Notes: generated from the letters alone by a model not told the origin. Shown: positions 17,937-27,675, counted from the stretch's first letter. The stretch: DNA of 64,000 bases from Eximiradius sp. (GCA_937127445.1 CAKZLY010000015.1:124001-188000), one strand, 5' to 3'. A program made the numbers and translations.

Positions 17937-19178
17937 ATGAAAATTCACGAGTATCAAGCAAAAGAGTTACTGAGAAAATACGATCTTCCAATCTTAAGAA
18001 GTGTAGTTGCTTATTCAGCAGAAGAAGCTGGCAAATTGACGTGGGACTTGTTTGAATCGCAAGGAGCAAGTGTAATTGCATTAAAAGCACAAATACACGC
18101 GGGAGGAAGAGGCAAGGGCATTATTTATAAAATAGATACAAATGAACCTGTAATTTTCGAAGAAAAGCAGCTACACGGAGTTACAATTATCAAGAACGGG
18201 CAATTAGCTGATAAAGCATATAGAATATCTAAAGAAATTTTGGGGAATAAACTTGTAACTTTACAAACAGGTTCAGAAGGCAAGGTTGTTAATAGAATAC
18301 TAATTGAAGAGGGATGCAATATTTCACGTGAATTTTATGTAGGGATAGTATTGGATCGCCAACTTGGGAAAAATACAATAATGGCATCTACCCAGGGAGG
18401 AATGGAAATCGAAAAAGTTGCAGAAGAGACACCAGAATTAATTTTGAAAGAGATTATTGACCCTAAAATTGGATTTCAGGATTATCAAGCACGACGTCTT
18501 GCATTTGGGTTAGGTTTAAAAGATAGAGCATTCAAAAATTTTGTAGAATTTATTCATAAATTAGTTCTTGCGTATGATGAGCTTGATTGCAGTTTGCTTG
18601 AAATAAATCCACTTGTTTTGACAAGCGATAATAGTTTTGTTTTACTCGATGCAAAAATTACTTTTGACGATAATGCTTTATTCAGACATCCAGACTATTT
18701 ATCATTACGCGATATAAGTGAAGAGGACCCATTAGAAGTAGAGGCCTCGAAATATGATTTAAATTATATAAAATTAGATGGAAATGTTGGCTGTATGGTG
18801 AACGGAGCTGGGCTTGCAATGGCGACAATGGATATGATAAAGCTTTCGGGGGGGTCACCGGCTAATTTTCTCGATGTCGGTGGTGGTGCAAACGTAGAAA
18901 GGATATCGAATGCATTTAGAATAATGATGAGCGATCCAAATGTTCGAGCAGTGTTAATAAATATTTTTGGTGGAATTGTTCGTTGCGATAAAGTTGCGAA
19001 CGGAATAGTAGAAGCATTGAAAACAGTTCAAGTAAATTTACCTGTAATAGTGCGATTAGACGGAACAAATGCAGAAGAAGGAAAGCAAATTTTATTGAAT
19101 TCAGGATTACAATTTGAAGTAGCTTCGGATTTGAAAGAAGCAGCTGAACTTGTAACAAAAGTATTAAGTAACAATTAG
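17937..19178 (+). CDS. sucC: Succinyl-CoA synthetase beta subunit
   Basis: ATP-grasp subunit of the TCA-cycle enzyme that makes succinate and ATP (or GTP) from succinyl-CoA. 413 residues, somewhat longer than E. coli SucC (about 390). The N-terminal MKIHEYQAKELL, AQIHAGGRGKG, the CoA-binding NGAGLAMATMD and NIFGGIVRCD segments are all family hallmarks. The alpha partner sucD is not adjacent, which is unusual; it must be elsewhere. An AAAGG lies 8 bases before the ATG. Succinyl-CoA could also be handled by the methylmalonyl-CoA-type decarboxylase encoded next door. Confidence 0.95.
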   Translation: MKIHEYQAKELLRKYDLPILRSVVAYSAEEAGKLTWDLFESQGASVIALKAQIHAGGRGKGIIYKIDTNEPVIFEEKQLHGVTIIKNGQLADKAYRISKEILGNKLVTLQTGSEGKVVNRILIEEGCNISREFYVGIVLDRQLGKNTIMASTQGGMEIEKVAEETPELILKEIIDPKIGFQDYQARRLAFGLGLKDRAFKNFVEFIHKLVLAYDELDCSLLEINPLVLTSDNSFVLLDAKITFDDNALFRHPDYLSLRDISEEDPLEVEASKYDLNYIKLDGNVGCMVNGAGLAMATMDMIKLSGGSPANFLDVGGGANVERISNAFRIMMSDPNVRAVLINIFGGIVRCDKVANGIVEALKTVQVNLPVIVRLDGTNAEEGKQILLNSGLQFEVASDLKEAAELVTKVLSNN

Positions 19179-19200
19179 CAATCACAAGATTATCACAATA

Positions 19201-19230
19201 AGACAGGGTTTCCGCCTGTCTTTTTTTATT
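19201..19230 (+). terminator. Rho-independent terminator of sucC
   Basis: Stem of 7 bp (19201-19207 with 19215-19221), a 7-base loop, then a T run. It lies 22 bases after the sucC stop and just before gmk, so gmk depends on readthrough or its own start site. Confidence 0.85.
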
Positions 19231-19241
19231 AGGTAATAAAA

Positions 19242-19814
19242 ATGGAAAATATGAGCAAAAAACAATTAATTGTAATTTCTGCACCAAGTGGTGGGGGAAA
19301 ATCAGTAGTGACAAGATACATATTAAGCAAATTTCCTAATGTGATTTTTTCTATTTCTGCAACTACACGTCCAAAACGTCCTAATGAGATAGACGGAAAA
19401 GACTATTATTTCCTTTCAAAAGATAAATTTCAAGAATTGATTTCACAAAATCAGCTAATCGAATGGGAGGAACTTTTCGGCAATTATTATGGCACACTGA
19501 AAAGCGAAGTTCAGAAAGCATTAGACAATAATAAAATCATGCTGTTTGATATTGACGTAAAAGGTGCTTTGTCTTTGAAAAAGCATTACCCAGACAATAC
19601 ACTATTAATTTTTTTAACACCACCATCGCGAGATGTTTTAATTGAAAGATTGAGGAAACGCGGTACAGAATCAGAAGAACAGTTGAAAAACAGACTTGCA
19701 CGAGCAGAAATGGAAATATCTATGAGCAAGGAGTTTGATTATATCGTAGTAAATGATATTTTAGAGGAGACATTGCAAAAAGTAGAACAGATATTTACAG
19801 AAAATTGCCAATAA
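19242..19814 (+). CDS. gmk: Guanylate kinase
   Basis: Phosphorylates GMP to GDP. 190 residues, full length. P-loop APSGGGKS near residue 14, then ATTRPKRPNEIDGKDY for GMP binding and the lid helix KRGTESEEQLKNRL. ATG at 19242 follows AGGTAA; a second in-frame ATG at 19254 is possible. It stands between two terminators and converges on the biotin-carrier gene. guaA, the preceding step in GMP supply, is also in the window. Confidence 0.96.
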   Translation: MENMSKKQLIVISAPSGGGKSVVTRYILSKFPNVIFSISATTRPKRPNEIDGKDYYFLSKDKFQELISQNQLIEWEELFGNYYGTLKSEVQKALDNNKIMLFDIDVKGALSLKKHYPDNTLLIFLTPPSRDVLIERLRKRGTESEEQLKNRLARAEMEISMSKEFDYIVVNDILEETLQKVEQIFTENCQ

Positions 19815-19818
19815 TAAT

Positions 19819-19856
19819 AGAGGCTGTCTTAGAGAGACAGCCTCTTTGTTTTTGTT
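19819..19856 (+). terminator. Rho-independent terminator of gmk
   Basis: Ten-bp GC-containing stem (19819-19828 with 19836-19845) and a T-rich tail. It starts 4 bases after the gmk stop. Confidence 0.9.
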
Positions 19857-19868
19857 AGAAGATAAATA

Positions 19869-20285
19869 TTATTTATAAGTAAGAAGAATTTGTCCCGATT
19901 CAACAGAATCATTAACTTTAACTTTAATATCGGCAATAACGCCATCGCGAGAAGAAGAAATATTAGTTTTCATTTTCATAGCTTCGAGAACAACGACAAC
20001 TTGTCCTTCTTTGACCGAATCACCAGGTTTGACAGGCACTTCGATAACGACACCATTCATAGGAGAAGTAAGCGAATTAGCATCAGAAGCGGAAGTGGAA
20101 GCTTTGAAAGCACCTTTCTGGCGTGGTTCTGATGCAAAAGCAGTAGGTGGCGGTGTCATAGGAGTAACCTGTGCGACAGGAGGCACAAAAGGAAGTTGAG
20201 GTACAGATGAAGAATCGGTATCTTCTAATACTTCAACTTCTACCTCGTATTCTTTTCCATTTACAGTTATTCTTAATTTTTTCAT
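19869..20285 (-). CDS. mmdC: Biotin carboxyl carrier subunit of a decarboxylase/carboxyltransferase
   Basis: A 138-residue biotin carrier. An N-terminal domain (about 1-25) is followed by a Pro/Ala/Thr-rich flexible linker (about 28-72) and a C-terminal biotinyl domain with EAMKM at 101-105, where Lys104 carries biotin. It is last in a three-gene operon after a small subunit and the carboxyltransferase. No biotin carboxylase gene is adjacent, which favours a sodium-pump decarboxylase (methylmalonyl-CoA type) over an ATP-driven carboxylase. The symbol mmdC is by role. Confidence 0.9.
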   Translation of the reverse strand: MKKLRITVNGKEYEVEVEVLEDTDSSSVPQLPFVPPVAQVTPMTPPPTAFASEPRQKGAFKASTSASDANSLTSPMNGVVIEVPVKPGDSVKEGQVVVVLEAMKMKTNISSSRDGVIADIKVKVNDSVESGQILLTYK

Positions 20286-20295
20286 AAAAAACCTT

Positions 20296-20595
20296 TTATT
20301 CTTGTGAACTAAATAATTTCAATTTCCCAATACGAGACCAAGAGGTATCAGCCTGGTCGTGAACAAATTTTATTTTACGTATATGAAAAGCACGACCGAG
20401 AACAAAACTTGCAGCAGCAGTAATAGCAGCAACAGTTTCTTTGTCAATTGCATTAGATTGCACATTTTCAGCATTATTCTCCTGGTTTGCAGAATTAAGT
20501 GATGAAGTCAGTGCTGCAATAACTTCTTTGCTATTCGGGTTTTGTGGAACAATAACAAGCACTAATGCGGCTTGTTCAATTAATTTATCGAGCAT
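20296..20595 (-). CDS. Small OadG/MmdD-like subunit without membrane anchor
   Basis: A 99-residue protein between the biotin carrier and the carboxyltransferase. Its C-terminal 50 residues resemble those of the protein at 29039-29323: a T-A-A-A/C helix, then I-K-F, then SWSRIGKL or AWSRIGKL near the end. That W-x-R-x-G-K/R ending is typical of the soluble tail of OadG/MmdD subunits, which bridges the carboxyltransferase to the membrane part. Unlike OadG, the N-terminus has only a short hydrophobic patch, too short to span a membrane. An AGGAG precedes the ATG. Role inferred from similarity and place. Confidence 0.7.
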   Translation of the reverse strand: MLDKLIEQAALVLVIVPQNPNSKEVIAALTSSLNSANQENNAENVQSNAIDKETVAAITAAASFVLGRAFHIRKIKFVHDQADTSWSRIGKLKLFSSQE

Positions 20596-20606
20596 AATAA
20601 CTCCTA

Positions 20607-22166
20607 TTATAAAGGAATAAGTCCGTGTTTCTTTTGTGGACGTAAATCTCTCTTGTTCTTCAAAGATTCGAGAGCAATAGAGAGATATTGTCTTGTTTTT
20701 ATAGGTTCAATAACAGCATCGACCAAACCAGCTTCAGCAGCTGGGTAGGGTGAAGCAAATTGAATTCTGTATTCTTCGATAAGTTCTCTGCGTTTAACTT
20801 TTGGGTCAGGTGCATTTTTTATTTCATCTTTGAAAAGAACAGAAACGGCACCTTCTGCACCCATAACAGCAATTTCAGCAGTGGGCCAAGCAGCGACACG
20901 ATCTGCCCCCAAGCTTTTAGCACTCATAGCAAGATAAGCCCCTCCATAAGCTTTACGCACAATAATAGTAACCTTTGGTACAGTAGCCGCAGAGAAAGAG
21001 AATAACATTTTCGCGCCGTGACGGATAATTCCGCCAAATTCTTGCTCAACACCTGGTAAGAAACCTGGGACATCAACAAAAGAAATAAGTGGGATATTAA
21101 ACGCATTGCAAAAACGAATAAAGCGAGAAGCTTTATCTGAAGCATCAATATCAATACAGCCAAATTTTTCTTTAGGTTGGTTAGCAACAATACCTACAAC
21201 ATTACCATTAAGGCGAGCAAAGGCAACAATCATGTTTTTAGCAAAATGTTCCTGCACCTCCATAATACTACTCGGATCGAAAACGCGAAGCAGTATTTCC
21301 ATCATATCATATGCCTCACGATGGTCATCAGGAACAATCTCATTTAGATAAGGATCTTCTATTATCTGAATTGTACCATCGCCGTAAGAAGGAGGATTTT
21401 CAGTATTGTTTTGAGGCATATATGAAAGCAATTTTTTGCAAATTTCAATTGCTTCAGCATCATTTTGAGCAACAAAATGAACATTACCACTATGGCTTGC
21501 TTGCGCCATCGCTCCGCCAAGTTCTTCGGCAGAGATTGCAACACCAGTAGCCTCTTTTACAACATTAGGACCGGCAATAAACAATTTTCCAATACCTTGA
21601 ACCATAATAATAAAGTCCATCAAAGCTGGGGAATAAGCAGCTCCACCAGCACAAGGGCCAGCTATAATTGCAATCTGAGGCACAACCCCCGATAGCAAAA
21701 CATTGTGGTAGAAAATTTCACCGTAACCGCGAAGCGAATTAATAGGTTCTTGGATTCGAGCACCACCACTATCGTTAAACGCTATATAAGGAACTCCGTT
21801 TTTTAATGCCCTGTGCATAACTTCGCAAATTTTCCAGGCATGGCGTCCTCCGACACTCCCACCCATAACTGTAAAGTCCTGGGATGAAGCATAAGCAAGG
21901 CGACCGTTAATTGCCCCCATTGCTGTAACAACGCCATCACCCGGTAATTTTTTACCTTCCATCCCAAAAGCATCACCGGAATGCTCAACAAATTTGTTAA
22001 TTTCATCGTAAAAACCATTATCAAATAATAGATGAAGTCTTTCACGTGCAAGTAATTTACCTGCATTGTGTTGAGCTTCAATTTTGTCGATACCTCCACC
22101 AAGAAGGATTTCTGCTTCTTTTTTCTTAAGCTCTTCGATTTTTTCTTTTACTGTTGCCATACTCAT
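20607..22166 (-). CDS. mmdA: Acyl-CoA carboxyltransferase subunit, methylmalonyl-CoA decarboxylase alpha type
   Basis: Removes the carboxyl group from (probably) methylmalonyl-CoA and passes it to biotin. 519 residues, like MmdA and propionyl-CoA carboxylase beta. N-half oxyanion region FNDSGGARIQE and GPCAGGAAYSPAL; C-half FVDVPGFLPG, GAKMLFSFSAATVPK and KAYGGAYLAMSAK. First gene of the operon (11 bases to the small subunit). Without a biotin carboxylase gene nearby and with an OadB-type pump gene 5.5 kb away, decarboxylation coupled to sodium export is the best reading; a PccB role is the alternative. Confidence 0.9.
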   Translation of the reverse strand: MSMATVKEKIEELKKKEAEILLGGGIDKIEAQHNAGKLLARERLHLLFDNGFYDEINKFVEHSGDAFGMEGKKLPGDGVVTAMGAINGRLAYASSQDFTVMGGSVGGRHAWKICEVMHRALKNGVPYIAFNDSGGARIQEPINSLRGYGEIFYHNVLLSGVVPQIAIIAGPCAGGAAYSPALMDFIIMVQGIGKLFIAGPNVVKEATGVAISAEELGGAMAQASHSGNVHFVAQNDAEAIEICKKLLSYMPQNNTENPPSYGDGTIQIIEDPYLNEIVPDDHREAYDMMEILLRVFDPSSIMEVQEHFAKNMIVAFARLNGNVVGIVANQPKEKFGCIDIDASDKASRFIRFCNAFNIPLISFVDVPGFLPGVEQEFGGIIRHGAKMLFSFSAATVPKVTIIVRKAYGGAYLAMSAKSLGADRVAAWPTAEIAVMGAEGAVSVLFKDEIKNAPDPKVKRRELIEEYRIQFASPYPAAEAGLVDAVIEPIKTRQYLSIALESLKNKRDLRPQKKHGLIPL

Positions 22167-22199
22167 TAATTGTTTTTTAGAAAAACGATTTTAATGATA

Positions 22200-22231
22200 C
22201 AAAACTATAAAATATATCTTACTTATACAAC
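22200..22231 (-). promoter_or_regulatory. Promoter of the mmdA operon
   Basis: On the minus strand, GTTG (22231-22228), a 20-base spacer and TAGTTTTG (22207-22200) match the Bacteroidota -33/-7 pattern. Expected start of transcription is near 22194, giving a leader of about 28 bases. Confidence 0.65.
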
Positions 22232-22420
22232 TTTTTGATACAAATTTATCGATAATTCTCTATTCTCAATACACCCAATATTTTCAAAGACTTACAAAGT
22301 TTTATTAATGTTTTTTAATATTTTGATGATTTTTATCGAGATAATAATATCAATAAATCATTATCAAATTAAATTTTTCCACAATTTAAAATCTATCGTT
22401 ATTGAATTTTTAATATTCAT

Positions 22421-22428
22421 TATATTTG
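22421..22428 (+). promoter_or_regulatory. -7 promoter element for dnaE
   Basis: TATATTTG matches TAnnTTTG, 34 bases before the dnaE ATG. No good -33 element at the right distance. The 296-base gap 22167-22462 between mmdA and dnaE otherwise holds only AT-rich sequence. Confidence 0.45.
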
Positions 22429-22462
22429 TTAGGTTACATTGATGAATTATTAAGGGTAAAAA

Positions 22463-25400
22463 ATGCCTCAATTTGTTCATTTGCACAATCATAGTCATTA
22501 TTCAATATTAGATGCACTACCAACGATAAAGGAATTAGTTGCTGCTGCTGTCGAGGATAGACAACCGGCAATAGCATTGACTGACCACGGAGTAATGTAT
22601 GGAACAATAGAATTTTACCAGGAAGTTTTGAATGTAAATAAAAGTTTAAAGGAAAAAGGAGAAGAATATCAAATTAAGCCAATTATTGGTTTTGAAGCGT
22701 ATATAGCAAGTGGCTCGCGTTTCGACAAGACATCACTGAAAGCAGATACAAAAAAGAAAAATTATTATCATCTCTTATTGTTAGCAAAAGATATAAAGGG
22801 ATACAAAAACTTAATTAAGTTGACTTCAATTGGGCATCTGGAAGGATTTTATTACAGACCAAGAATTGACAAAGAGGTGCTTGAAAAATATAGCGAGGGT
22901 CTCATTTGCACATCGGCTTGTCTTGGTGGAGTAGTTTCATCTCACTTGCTAAAAGGGGATTATGAAAAAGCAAAAGAAGAGGCGAAATATTATAAAGAAC
23001 TGTTTGGAAATGATTTTTACTTAGAAATTCAAAATCATTTTTACGACGAGGATAAAATTGTGCTTCGGGATATGCCTAAATTAGCAAAAGAGCTTGGAAT
23101 AAAGCTTGTCGCCACAAATGATATTCATTACTTGAAGCAGGAAGAAGCAATTGCTCATAATATTATGTTGCATATCAGAGATACCTCCGGTAACGAAGCA
23201 GTTGATTACAAAAAGTTACGATATAGAACACCTGAATTTTACTTTAAGACTTCTGCTCAAATGGTGGACATATTCAAGGAGTTTCCTGAGGCAATTGCTT
23301 CTACACTTGAAATTACTGAAAAATGCAACTGTCAGATTGATTTAAAAACACTGTATATGCCGGAATTTCCAATTCCAGTTAATTCTAAATCTGAAACATT
23401 AGATGATTATTTGCGAGAACTTGTTTTCCAAGGATTAAATAAAAAATATGAAAAATTAACTGAGGAAATTGTTCAAAGAGCAGAGTACGAACTCGAAATA
23501 ATTAAAAATATGAAATTCCCTGGTTATTTTTTGATTGTGTGGGATTTCATCCGAGCAGCAAAGGAACGTGGCGTTAGAGTAGGTCCGGGACGAGGTTCAG
23601 CTGCGGGAAGTATCGTAGCATACGCTCTTGATATTACGAATGTAGATCCGCTAAAGTATAATTTGCTTTTCGAAAGATTTTTAAATCCGGATAGAATTTC
23701 AATGCCAGATATAGATATTGATTTTGCAGACGACAAGAGATACAAGGTAATTGAATACGTCAAAGAAAAATATGGTGCGAATGCAGTTGCACAAATTATT
23801 ACGTTTAGTAAATTATCGAGCCGAGCTGTTTTGACTGATGTAGCAAGAGTATTGAGTATCCCACTGAACACAGTAAAAGAGATAACTTCTAAAATACCGG
23901 TTATTCTTGGAAAAGTAATGCCAATAGCTGAAGCAATAGAACTGCCTGATCTAAAGTGGCTGAAAGAAACTAAAGATGAGAAACTCCAGGAATTCATTGA
24001 ATATTCAAAAATGCTGGAAAATCGAAACAGAGGTGTTTCTACTCATGCAGCAGGAGTTGTGATTGCGCCGGGGGAAATTACTGATTTTGTCCCGGTTGTT
24101 CCACCTGCCAAAGGTGATAAAGAGTCGAATGACGTTGTTACACAATATTCTATGGCGGAACTGGAATCAGCGGGACTTGTCAAGATGGACTTTTTGGGTT
24201 TAAAAACTCTTTCTGTAATAGAAAACACGCTAAATATGATAAAGGAAAATCATAACATTGAAATAGATATTGACAAAATTGATTTTTATGACCCAGATAC
24301 ATATAATTTGATCAGCGAGGGACATACACTTGCTGTATTTCAATTTGAATCGGACGGGATGCAAGATTATTTGAGGAAGTTGAAGCCACAGAATTTAGAA
24401 GAACTTACTGCTATGAACGCTTTGTATAGACCAGGACCAATGGAGAACATTCCTGAATTTATTGATAGAAAATTTGGGCGAAAACCGATTGAATATTTGC
24501 ACCCATATATGGAAGAATCGCTGAAAAACACATATGGAATTATCGTTTATCAGGAACAAGTGATGCAACTTGTTCAAAAAATTGCAGGATTCTCACTTGG
24601 GCAAGCAGATATTTTGCGAAGGGCAATGGGTAAAAAGAAAAAATCAGAAATGGATAAAATGAAGCCGCTATTTATCGAAGGAGCGAAGAAAAATGGTATA
24701 AATGAAAAGTTGGCACAGGAAATATTTGATTTAATTGAGAAGTTTGCAAATTATGGCTTTAATAAGTCACATTCGCTTGCATATTCATATCTTGCATTCC
24801 AGACAGCATGGCTAAAAACGCACTATCCTGCTGAATTTTTAGCTGCAAATATGACAAACGAAATTAATAATCAGGACAAGATAGTTGAATTAATTGATGA
24901 GGCAAAAAAGTTTAAAATTAAAGTATTAGCACCGGACATAAATCAATCTAAAACAAATTTTATTGCAAGAGGAAATGTAATTTATTTCGGGTTAGCAGCC
25001 ATAAAAAATGTTGGGATTCCAGCAGTGGAAAATATAGTTCAGGCAAGAGAGAGTAGAGATTTCACTTCGTTTTTTGATTTTGTGCGGCGTGTCGATACAT
25101 CTCTTATAAATCGGAGGACAATTGAAGCACTGATTTGTGCCGGTGCATTTGATAAACTTCACCCAAATAGCAGAGCTTCGTTATTTGAATCGATTGACAT
25201 TGCATTAAATTATACCAAGGCATACCAAAATTACAAAGCAGATGCAACTGATAGCTTATTCGGCGGCCAAAGCGATGCAGAACCCAAAATGCCGAAATTA
25301 ACAAATATAGAAGAATGGGAACAAAGTAAAAAATTAGAAAAGGAAAAGGAATACTTGAACTTTTATATTTCGGGACATCCTCTGGAAGAATATGAAATAA

Positions 25401-26002
25401 TTTTGAAGTCAGTGAATAATTTTTATTTTGCTGATGTAGTTAATCCTCAAATTGGTGATTACCTACGAGTTATGGGGCTTGTTTCTGAAATTAGAACTAG
25501 ATTGGATAAAAATAAAAATACTGTTGGATTTGTTACTTTGGAGGATTTCAACAGCAAATTGCGGGTGATTTTTTGGAGCGACGCTTATAGCCAATATCAA
25601 AGCGTAATTGAAAAGGACAAACCGCTGATAGTAGTTGGTAACTCGTCTTTTAACGGTGAGTTTATTGAAATTGTTGCTGACCAGGTATTCAGTATTGAAG
25701 AATTTGTCCAGAAATTCGTGGAAGGTTTCAAAATATGGATTGATGTTGATAAAATAACTGAAAATGATATAGAAAAGATGGCAAATAATCTTGAAAAGTC
25801 AGACAAAGAAATAAAAATTCAATTTTTTATAAAAAACGGAAATGTAAAGAAAAATTACATAGCATTTAATCAGTACTTTTCTACAAGCAAGAAGAATATT
25901 GATTTATTAAATGAAATTTTTGGCGAAGAGAATGTAAGATTACTTATTTCCAGTTTTGAAAAGCCATCAAAGAAAAATGGAAACCGATGGAATAAAAATT
26001 AA
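22463..26002 (+). CDS. dnaE: DNA polymerase III alpha subunit DnaE
   Basis: The replicative polymerase, 1179 residues, standard DnaE1 length. N-terminal PHP domain (HLHNHSHYSILD, DHGVMYG), palm with catalytic acidic motif PDIDIDFAD and GPGRGSAAGS, fingers with KKKKSEMDKMKPLF, then a helix-hairpin-helix and an OB domain. The PHP start motif HNHSHYS keeps metal-binding residues. The 3' end overlaps the next ORF's chosen start by 26 bases. It is divergent from mmdA. Confidence 0.97.
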   Translation: MPQFVHLHNHSHYSILDALPTIKELVAAAVEDRQPAIALTDHGVMYGTIEFYQEVLNVNKSLKEKGEEYQIKPIIGFEAYIASGSRFDKTSLKADTKKKNYYHLLLLAKDIKGYKNLIKLTSIGHLEGFYYRPRIDKEVLEKYSEGLICTSACLGGVVSSHLLKGDYEKAKEEAKYYKELFGNDFYLEIQNHFYDEDKIVLRDMPKLAKELGIKLVATNDIHYLKQEEAIAHNIMLHIRDTSGNEAVDYKKLRYRTPEFYFKTSAQMVDIFKEFPEAIASTLEITEKCNCQIDLKTLYMPEFPIPVNSKSETLDDYLRELVFQGLNKKYEKLTEEIVQRAEYELEIIKNMKFPGYFLIVWDFIRAAKERGVRVGPGRGSAAGSIVAYALDITNVDPLKYNLLFERFLNPDRISMPDIDIDFADDKRYKVIEYVKEKYGANAVAQIITFSKLSSRAVLTDVARVLSIPLNTVKEITSKIPVILGKVMPIAEAIELPDLKWLKETKDEKLQEFIEYSKMLENRNRGVSTHAAGVVIAPGEITDFVPVVPPAKGDKESNDVVTQYSMAELESAGLVKMDFLGLKTLSVIENTLNMIKENHNIEIDIDKIDFYDPDTYNLISEGHTLAVFQFESDGMQDYLRKLKPQNLEELTAMNALYRPGPMENIPEFIDRKFGRKPIEYLHPYMEESLKNTYGIIVYQEQVMQLVQKIAGFSLGQADILRRAMGKKKKSEMDKMKPLFIEGAKKNGINEKLAQEIFDLIEKFANYGFNKSHSLAYSYLAFQTAWLKTHYPAEFLAANMTNEINNQDKIVELIDEAKKFKIKVLAPDINQSKTNFIARGNVIYFGLAAIKNVGIPAVENIVQARESRDFTSFFDFVRRVDTSLINRRTIEALICAGAFDKLHPNSRASLFESIDIALNYTKAYQNYKADATDSLFGGQSDAEPKMPKLTNIEEWEQSKKLEKEKEYLNFYISGHPLEEYEIILKSVNNFYFADVVNPQIGDYLRVMGLVSEIRTRLDKNKNTVGFVTLEDFNSKLRVIFWSDAYSQYQSVIEKDKPLIVVGNSSFNGEFIEIVADQVFSIEEFVQKFVEGFKIWIDVDKITENDIEKMANNLEKSDKEIKIQFFIKNGNVKKNYIAFNQYFSTSKKNIDLLNEIFGEENVRLLISSFEKPSKKNGNRWNKN

Positions 26003-27515
26003 AACCATAGAAATACGCTTACCGATTGAGTATTCTAAAGGCGAATTGGAACAGGAAATTGCTCGAATTGTGGGTAGTAATTTATTTTTTTATGATATTA
26101 TTTTGAAAAGTCTTGATGCACGGAACAAAAAAGACATTCACTGGAAAATGAGAATAAATGTAATTGAAGGCGAAAGTAAATATCACTTCAAAAGTAATAC
26201 TTTAGAAATACCATATAGAAAAAGACATAAAAAAATATGTGTTGTCGGGAGTGGTCCGGCAGGATTTTTTGCAGCATATGTTCTTCAAAAAGCTGGATAT
26301 GAGACAATTATTATCGAAAGAGGGAGTGAAGTAGCGAAAAGAAGCAAGCAGATTAGCAATTTCGAGCAAAAAGGTGAATTTTCTGAAAGTGCAAACTATG
26401 CATATGGTGAAGGTGGAGCAGGAACTTTTTCAGACGGGAAGCTTACTTCTCGAACAAAAAATATTGATAGAGAAAAAAACTTTGTAATAGAAAGTTATAT
26501 TGAAGCCGGGGCACCAGAAGAAATACGGTATTTATCGCATCCACATATTGGGACTAACAATTTAATAAAGGTTGTAAGAAATTTAAGGGACAAGTTTGAA
26601 GAAATTGGAGGCAAAATTCTATTTGAGACGACACTACAAAATATTGAAATAAACGATAGCCAAGTAGTAGCAATTGAAACAGATAAAGGGAAGATAGACT
26701 GTGATTATTTATTCGTTGCAAGTGGTCATTCAGCGTATGATACATATCGATTGTTATTGCATAAAGGCGTAAAATTTCAAAATAAAGCATTTGCTATTGG
26801 TTCAAGAGTAGAACACTTACAGGAAGTAATCAACCTTTCGCAATGGGGCAAGCGAAAAATTAAAGGCCTCAAAGCAGCAGAGTACAAATTAACTCATAAA
26901 GCGAAGAATGCTCTTCCAGTTTATTCATTTTGTATGTGTCCGGGTGGCAAAGTAGTTCAAGCAAGTCCTAGAAATGGACTTAGCATAGTAAACGGGATGA
27001 GCTATTACAGTAGAAGTTCACCTTGGGCAAATTCAGCAATAGTTGCAGGAATTTATTTGCCGGAATTATTGAACAAGGAAATAACACCTAGCGAAGCACT
27101 TGATTGGCTTGAAAAAAAAGAACAAGTTTTTTTTGAGCTACACAATAATTTTGAGCTACCGGCAAATATTATTCAAAACTTTATTGAAGGAAAAGGAAGC
27201 AATAAGTTCCCTGAGACAAGTTATTCCTTTGGAGTTTTTGATTATGATTTTCGCGAATTATTTCCAGATGCGATATATCAGTCTTTAAGAAAATCATTAA
27301 TAGATTTTTCAAGGAAAATAAGAGGGTTCGAGGAAGGATTGCTGATGGGATTTGAGAGCAAAACTTCATCACCAATACAAGTGATAAGAAATGAGAATTA
27401 TTTAGCAGCAGGATTCACAAATCTATATGTGATTGGAGAAGGAAGTGGAAGAGCAGGTGGAATAATAAGTTCAGCGGTTGATGGAATAAAGGCATCTACG
27501 ACTTTGATTGAGTAG
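25977..27515 (+). CDS. Uncharacterised FAD-dependent oxidoreductase (COG2509 type)
   Basis: A widespread flavoprotein of unknown substrate, 512 residues from the ATG at 25977 (a TTG at 25956 extends it by seven). N-terminal about 75 residues form a small ferredoxin-like domain; then comes the FAD fold VVGSGPAGFFAAY, the family motif YGEGGAGTFSDGKL, CMCPGGKVV and a C-terminal GEGSGRAGGI. Start overlaps dnaE, so the two are probably cotranscribed. The 3' end runs 20 bases into the convergent small gene. Confidence 0.88.
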   Translation: METDGIKIKTIEIRLPIEYSKGELEQEIARIVGSNLFFYDIILKSLDARNKKDIHWKMRINVIEGESKYHFKSNTLEIPYRKRHKKICVVGSGPAGFFAAYVLQKAGYETIIIERGSEVAKRSKQISNFEQKGEFSESANYAYGEGGAGTFSDGKLTSRTKNIDREKNFVIESYIEAGAPEEIRYLSHPHIGTNNLIKVVRNLRDKFEEIGGKILFETTLQNIEINDSQVVAIETDKGKIDCDYLFVASGHSAYDTYRLLLHKGVKFQNKAFAIGSRVEHLQEVINLSQWGKRKIKGLKAAEYKLTHKAKNALPVYSFCMCPGGKVVQASPRNGLSIVNGMSYYSRSSPWANSAIVAGIYLPELLNKEITPSEALDWLEKKEQVFFELHNNFELPANIIQNFIEGKGSNKFPETSYSFGVFDYDFRELFPDAIYQSLRKSLIDFSRKIRGFEEGLLMGFESKTSSPIQVIRNENYLAAGFTNLYVIGEGSGRAGGIISSAVDGIKASTTLIE

Positions 27516-27675
27516 AATTTCGCTTAATGCCAAAAGCAATGATCGAAAGACCTGTAAAAGCAAGTATATAACCGGCAGAGTTCCAAAGAGAACCTGCCGG
27601 TAATGTCTTTGTAAGTATAATACCCAAAAAAGAAGTAAGAATTCCTATTATCCAGTATAAATAATATTTTCTCAT
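27496..27675 (-). CDS. Small two-helix membrane protein coupled to mmdB
   Basis: A 59-residue protein. Two hydrophobic helices (about residues 5-21 and 33-49) are joined by a short turn with Pro-Ala-Gly; the tail is polar. Its ATG overlaps the mmdB stop in an ATGA, the classic sign of coupled translation. I do not recognise the family. Its place suggests an accessory or assembly factor of the sodium pump. The 3' end overlaps the convergent FAD gene by 20 bases. Confidence 0.65.
   Translation of the reverse strand: MRKYYLYWIIGILTSFLGIILTKTLPAGSLWNSAGYILAFTGLSIIAFGIKRNSTQSKS

Noticed and set aside
23524-23997. 157-codon open frame antisense to dnaE
   Set aside because: Mirrors conserved DnaE coding; composition (Ser/Ile-rich) is typical of a shadow frame.
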